Source of the DNA: an uncultured Collinsella sp.
Lineage (GTDB): Bacteria; Actinomycetota; Coriobacteriia; Coriobacteriales; Coriobacteriaceae
Direction of reading: 5' to 3'
Length of the DNA stretch: 8,485 nucleotides
Assembly: GCA_902494585.1 (NCBI GenBank)
Contig: CABUUD010000080.1
Coordinates: 1 to 8,485, forward strand
Part shown: positions 7,254-8,485 of the stretch, one piece after another
Numbering within the stretch: the stretch's first letter is position 1
Layout: every line of letters starts with the position of its first letter
Notes under the pieces: generated by a model
What the model was told of the DNA's origin: nothing
The model's input: the letters and a program-made list of their open reading frames with translations, nothing else
Database searches by the model: none
Program-made: the position numbers and the translations under genes

Positions 7254-7282
7254 CTGATACGTTCATAATGTGCAAACATAAT
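7254..7282 (+). promoter_or_regulatory. Candidate sigma-70-type promoter for ftsZ
   Basis: CTGATA (7254-7259, four of six matches to TTGACA), a 17-base spacer and CATAAT (7277-7282, five of six matches to TATAAT) lie in the A+T-rich island. Transcription would begin near 7289, giving a leader of about 87 bases. A better -35 match, TTGACT (7250-7255), is 21 bases from the same -10 and so poorly placed. A second CATAAT at 7264-7269 has no good -35. ftsZ often has promoters of its own in actinobacteria, which supports the reading, but this is a call by eye. Confidence 0.4.
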
Positions 7283-7304
7283 AGGGTTTACCTTTGCATT
7301 TACT

Positions 7305-7315
7305 TTCAACTTGAA
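7305..7315. repeat. Dyad TTCAACTTGAA upstream of ftsZ
   Basis: A perfect 5+1+5 inverted repeat, with a further C:G match one position out (7303/7317). It lies just downstream of the expected transcription start, where an operator could sit. It shares bases 7312-7315 with the 5' arm of the leader hairpin, so the two could not form together in RNA. No known regulator is recognised. Confidence 0.45.
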
Positions 7316-7361
7316 GGTTAATGTGCGCAGGGGTCAACCCATGCTATGGCAATAACCTTTG
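7312..7361 (+). promoter_or_regulatory. Long imperfect hairpin in the ftsZ leader
   Basis: The outer stem pairs 7312-7320 with 7353-7361 (AAGGTTA with TAACCTT, plus two G:U pairs). After one A/A mismatch, 7322-7324 pair with 7349-7351 and 7326 with 7348. The apical stem pairs GCA (7327-7329) with TGC (7342-7344) and GGG (7331-7333) with CCC (7338-7340) around one mismatch, closing on a UCAA loop. It ends three bases before the ribosome binding site at 7365. No T-run follows, so it is not an intrinsic terminator. A role in translation, mRNA stability or protein binding is inference. Confidence 0.45.
7341..7355 (+). other. Possible four-codon upstream ORF
   Basis: ATG CTA TGG CAA TAA (peptide MLWQ) has AGGGG (7329-7333) 7 bases before its ATG and lies inside the leader hairpin. 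It may be chance. A longer out-of-frame ORF (ATG 7321 to TAA 7414-7416, 31 residues) runs into ftsZ with GAAGG only 3 bases before its ATG. Confidence 0.15.
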
Positions 7362-7364
7362 TTC

Positions 7365-7369
7365 GGAGG
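7365..7369 (+). promoter_or_regulatory. Strong ribosome binding site of ftsZ
   Basis: GGAGG sits 6 bases before ATG 7376, the best-formed site in the window. It favours ATG 7376 over the in-frame ATG at 7346, which would place this site inside the coding sequence and add ten residues (MAITFVRRTD). Confidence 0.85.
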
Positions 7370-7375
7370 ACCGAC

Positions 7376-8485
7376 ATGCACGAGACAGAGATCAACAACT
7401 ACCTTGCCGTCATTAAGGTGGTCGGCGTCGGCGGCGGCGGTACCAACGCGGTCAATCGAATGATCGAAGAGGGTATCCGCGGCGTCGAGTTTGTTGCCAT
7501 CAACACCGATGCTCAGGCACTCGCGATCTCTGATGCCGATATCAAGGTGCACATCGGCACCGACCTGACCCGCGGCCTGGGCGCTGGCGCCAACCCCGAG
7601 GTCGGCCGTAAGGCCGCCGATGAGTCCCGCGACGACATTGCCGAGGCGCTTGCTGGCGCCGACATGGTGTTCATCACCTGCGGCGAGGGCGGCGGCACCG
7701 GTACCGGCGCTGCCCCCATCGTTGCCGATATCGCGATGAACGAGGTCGGCGCGCTGACCGTCGCCGTCGTGACCAAGCCCTTTACGTTTGAGGGCCGCAA
7801 GCGCAAGAAGAGCGCCGAAGAAGGCATTAAGACGCTTTCCGACTGCGTCGACACCATGATCGTTATCCCTAACGACAAGCTGCTCGACATCGCCGAGAAG
7901 AAGACCACCATGCTTGAGGCCTTCGCAATCGCCGATGGCGTCCTTTCCCAGGGCACCCAGGGCATCACCGACCTCATCACCGTCCCCGGTATCATCAACC
8001 TGGACTTCGCCGATGTTAAGACCATCATGAAGCAGGCCGGTACCGCCATGATGGGTATCGGTACCTCTTCTGGGGATACCCGTGCCGTCGACGCTGCCCA
8101 GCAGGCCATCTCCAGCCCGCTGCTCGAGAGCTCCATCGATGGTGCCACACGCGTGCTGCTCTCCATCGCCGGTTCCAAGGACCTGGGCATCCAGGAGATC
8201 AGCGACGCCGCCGACGTTGTCGCCAACGCCGTCGACCCCGAGGCCAACATCATCTTCGGTACCGTTGTCGACGAGTCCCTGGGCGATCAGGTGCGTATTA
8301 CCGTCATCGCTACGGGCTTCTCCGACTCCAACGTCAACCGTCAGGACGAGCTCTTTGCCGCTCAGCAGTCTCAGAGCAAGGCCGCTGCTTCCGCTGAGCC
8401 GCAGCGCACCGCTCCGGCCACCAGCCCGGCTCAGGCCGCTCCGACCCGCAACGTCGGTGGCACCGAGCTTCCTAACTTCGGCAAC
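7376..8485 (+). CDS. ftsZ: Cell division GTPase FtsZ, 5' part (3' end outside window)
   Basis: FtsZ is the tubulin-like GTPase that polymerises into the cytokinetic ring and recruits the divisome. The 370 codons present cover the whole GTPase core. The nucleotide-binding domain has VVGVGGGGTNAVNRMI (residues 15-30), INTDAQAL, and the signature loop GGGTGTG (105-111). The T7 loop NLDFAD (208-213) holds the aspartates that complete the GTPase site of the next subunit. The C-terminal domain includes GTAMMGIG and, further on, IIFGTVVDE. From about residue 325 comes an Ala/Gln/Ser/Pro-rich linker (QQSQSKAAASAEPQ). The window ends at ELPNFGN, so the C-terminal peptide that usually binds SepF and other partners is not seen. 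The residues before the signature loop, TCGE (101-104), differ from the usual TAGM. Codon use is strongly biased to C-ending codons, as expected for an abundant protein. No ftsA precedes it, as in actinobacteria. Confidence 0.98.
   Translation, partial: MHETEINNYLAVIKVVGVGGGGTNAVNRMIEEGIRGVEFVAINTDAQALAISDADIKVHIGTDLTRGLGAGANPEVGRKAADESRDDIAEALAGADMVFITCGEGGGTGTGAAPIVADIAMNEVGALTVAVVTKPFTFEGRKRKKSAEEGIKTLSDCVDTMIVIPNDKLLDIAEKKTTMLEAFAIADGVLSQGTQGITDLITVPGIINLDFADVKTIMKQAGTAMMGIGTSSGDTRAVDAAQQAISSPLLESSIDGATRVLLSIAGSKDLGIQEISDAADVVANAVDPEANIIFGTVVDESLGDQVRITVIATGFSDSNVNRQDELFAAQQSQSKAAASAEPQRTAPATSPAQAAPTRNVGGTELPNFGN

Larger units (their letters stand above)
7178..7375 (+). other. 198-base intergenic region ftsQ-ftsZ
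   Basis: This is the longest non-coding stretch in the window. It is clearly richer in A+T than the genes, especially 7215-7320. No terminator is visible after ftsQ: T-runs at 7215-7236 are not preceded by a stable stem. It holds a promoter candidate (7254-7282), several inverted repeats, a long hairpin (7312-7361), small upstream ORFs and the ftsZ ribosome binding site, each listed separately. Confidence 0.85.

Noticed and set aside
7250..7282. TTGACT with CATAAT as the ftsZ promoter
   Set aside because: The spacing is 21 bases, well outside the normal 16-18; the CTGATA alternative with 17 bases is preferred.
6809..7309. - strand open frame from the ftsQ-ftsZ gap into ftsQ
   Set aside because: Most of it is antisense to ftsQ and its start has no purine-rich binding site in proper position; the protein resembles nothing known to me.
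7513..8253. Open frame of about 247 codons on the - strand, opposite ftsZ
   Set aside because: The translation is a Ser/Ala/Met-rich antisense of strongly biased ftsZ codons without recognisable domains; ftsZ itself is certain.
1..8485. New defence, mobile or biosynthetic system
   Set aside because: All seven genes are recognised members of the conserved division and cell wall cluster; there are no transposase, phage, toxin or CRISPR signals and no gene of unknown function.

Overview
The window is a stretch of a division and cell wall (dcw) cluster, with every gene on the + strand in the order murD (3' part), ftsW, murG, murC, murB, ftsQ, ftsZ (5' part). The high G+C coding sequence (about 60% by eye) fits a high-GC Gram-positive bacterium (Actinomycetota). 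So does the absence of ftsA between ftsQ and ftsZ, and the GGTAGH form of the MurG glycine loop. The murG-murC-murB-ftsQ order, the long disordered FtsQ N-terminus and the overall protein style suggest Coriobacteriia, such as Collinsella or a relative. That placement is inference from memory of such clusters, not a database result.

Layout. Positions 1-890 hold the end of MurD. ftsW (about 900-2414) follows after 9 bases and runs 11 bases into murG (2404-3519). A 97-base gap with short direct repeats precedes murC (3617-5035). murB (5041-5952) follows after 5 bases, and ftsQ (5909-7177) overlaps its end by 44 bases. A 198-base gap (7178-7375), clearly richer in A+T than the genes, precedes ftsZ (7376 to the window end). 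Tight spacing and overlaps suggest that murD-ftsW-murG and murC-murB-ftsQ are co-transcribed, with ftsZ probably receiving additional transcription from its own promoter.

The genes act together. MurB and MurC, then MurD, build UDP-MurNAc-peptide in the cytoplasm. MurG adds GlcNAc to lipid I to give lipid II, and FtsW polymerises lipid II into septal glycan. FtsQ is the membrane scaffold of the divisome and FtsZ is its cytoskeletal ring.

Nothing here looks like a new defence, mobile or biosynthetic system, and no tRNA, rRNA, CRISPR array or insertion sequence is seen. The points worth a second look are the ftsZ leader (promoter candidate, dyads, a long imperfect hairpin ending three bases before the ribosome binding site, and small upstream ORFs), a non-standard FtsZ signature loop, the long low-complexity tails of FtsQ and FtsW, and an exact 18-base palindrome inside murB.
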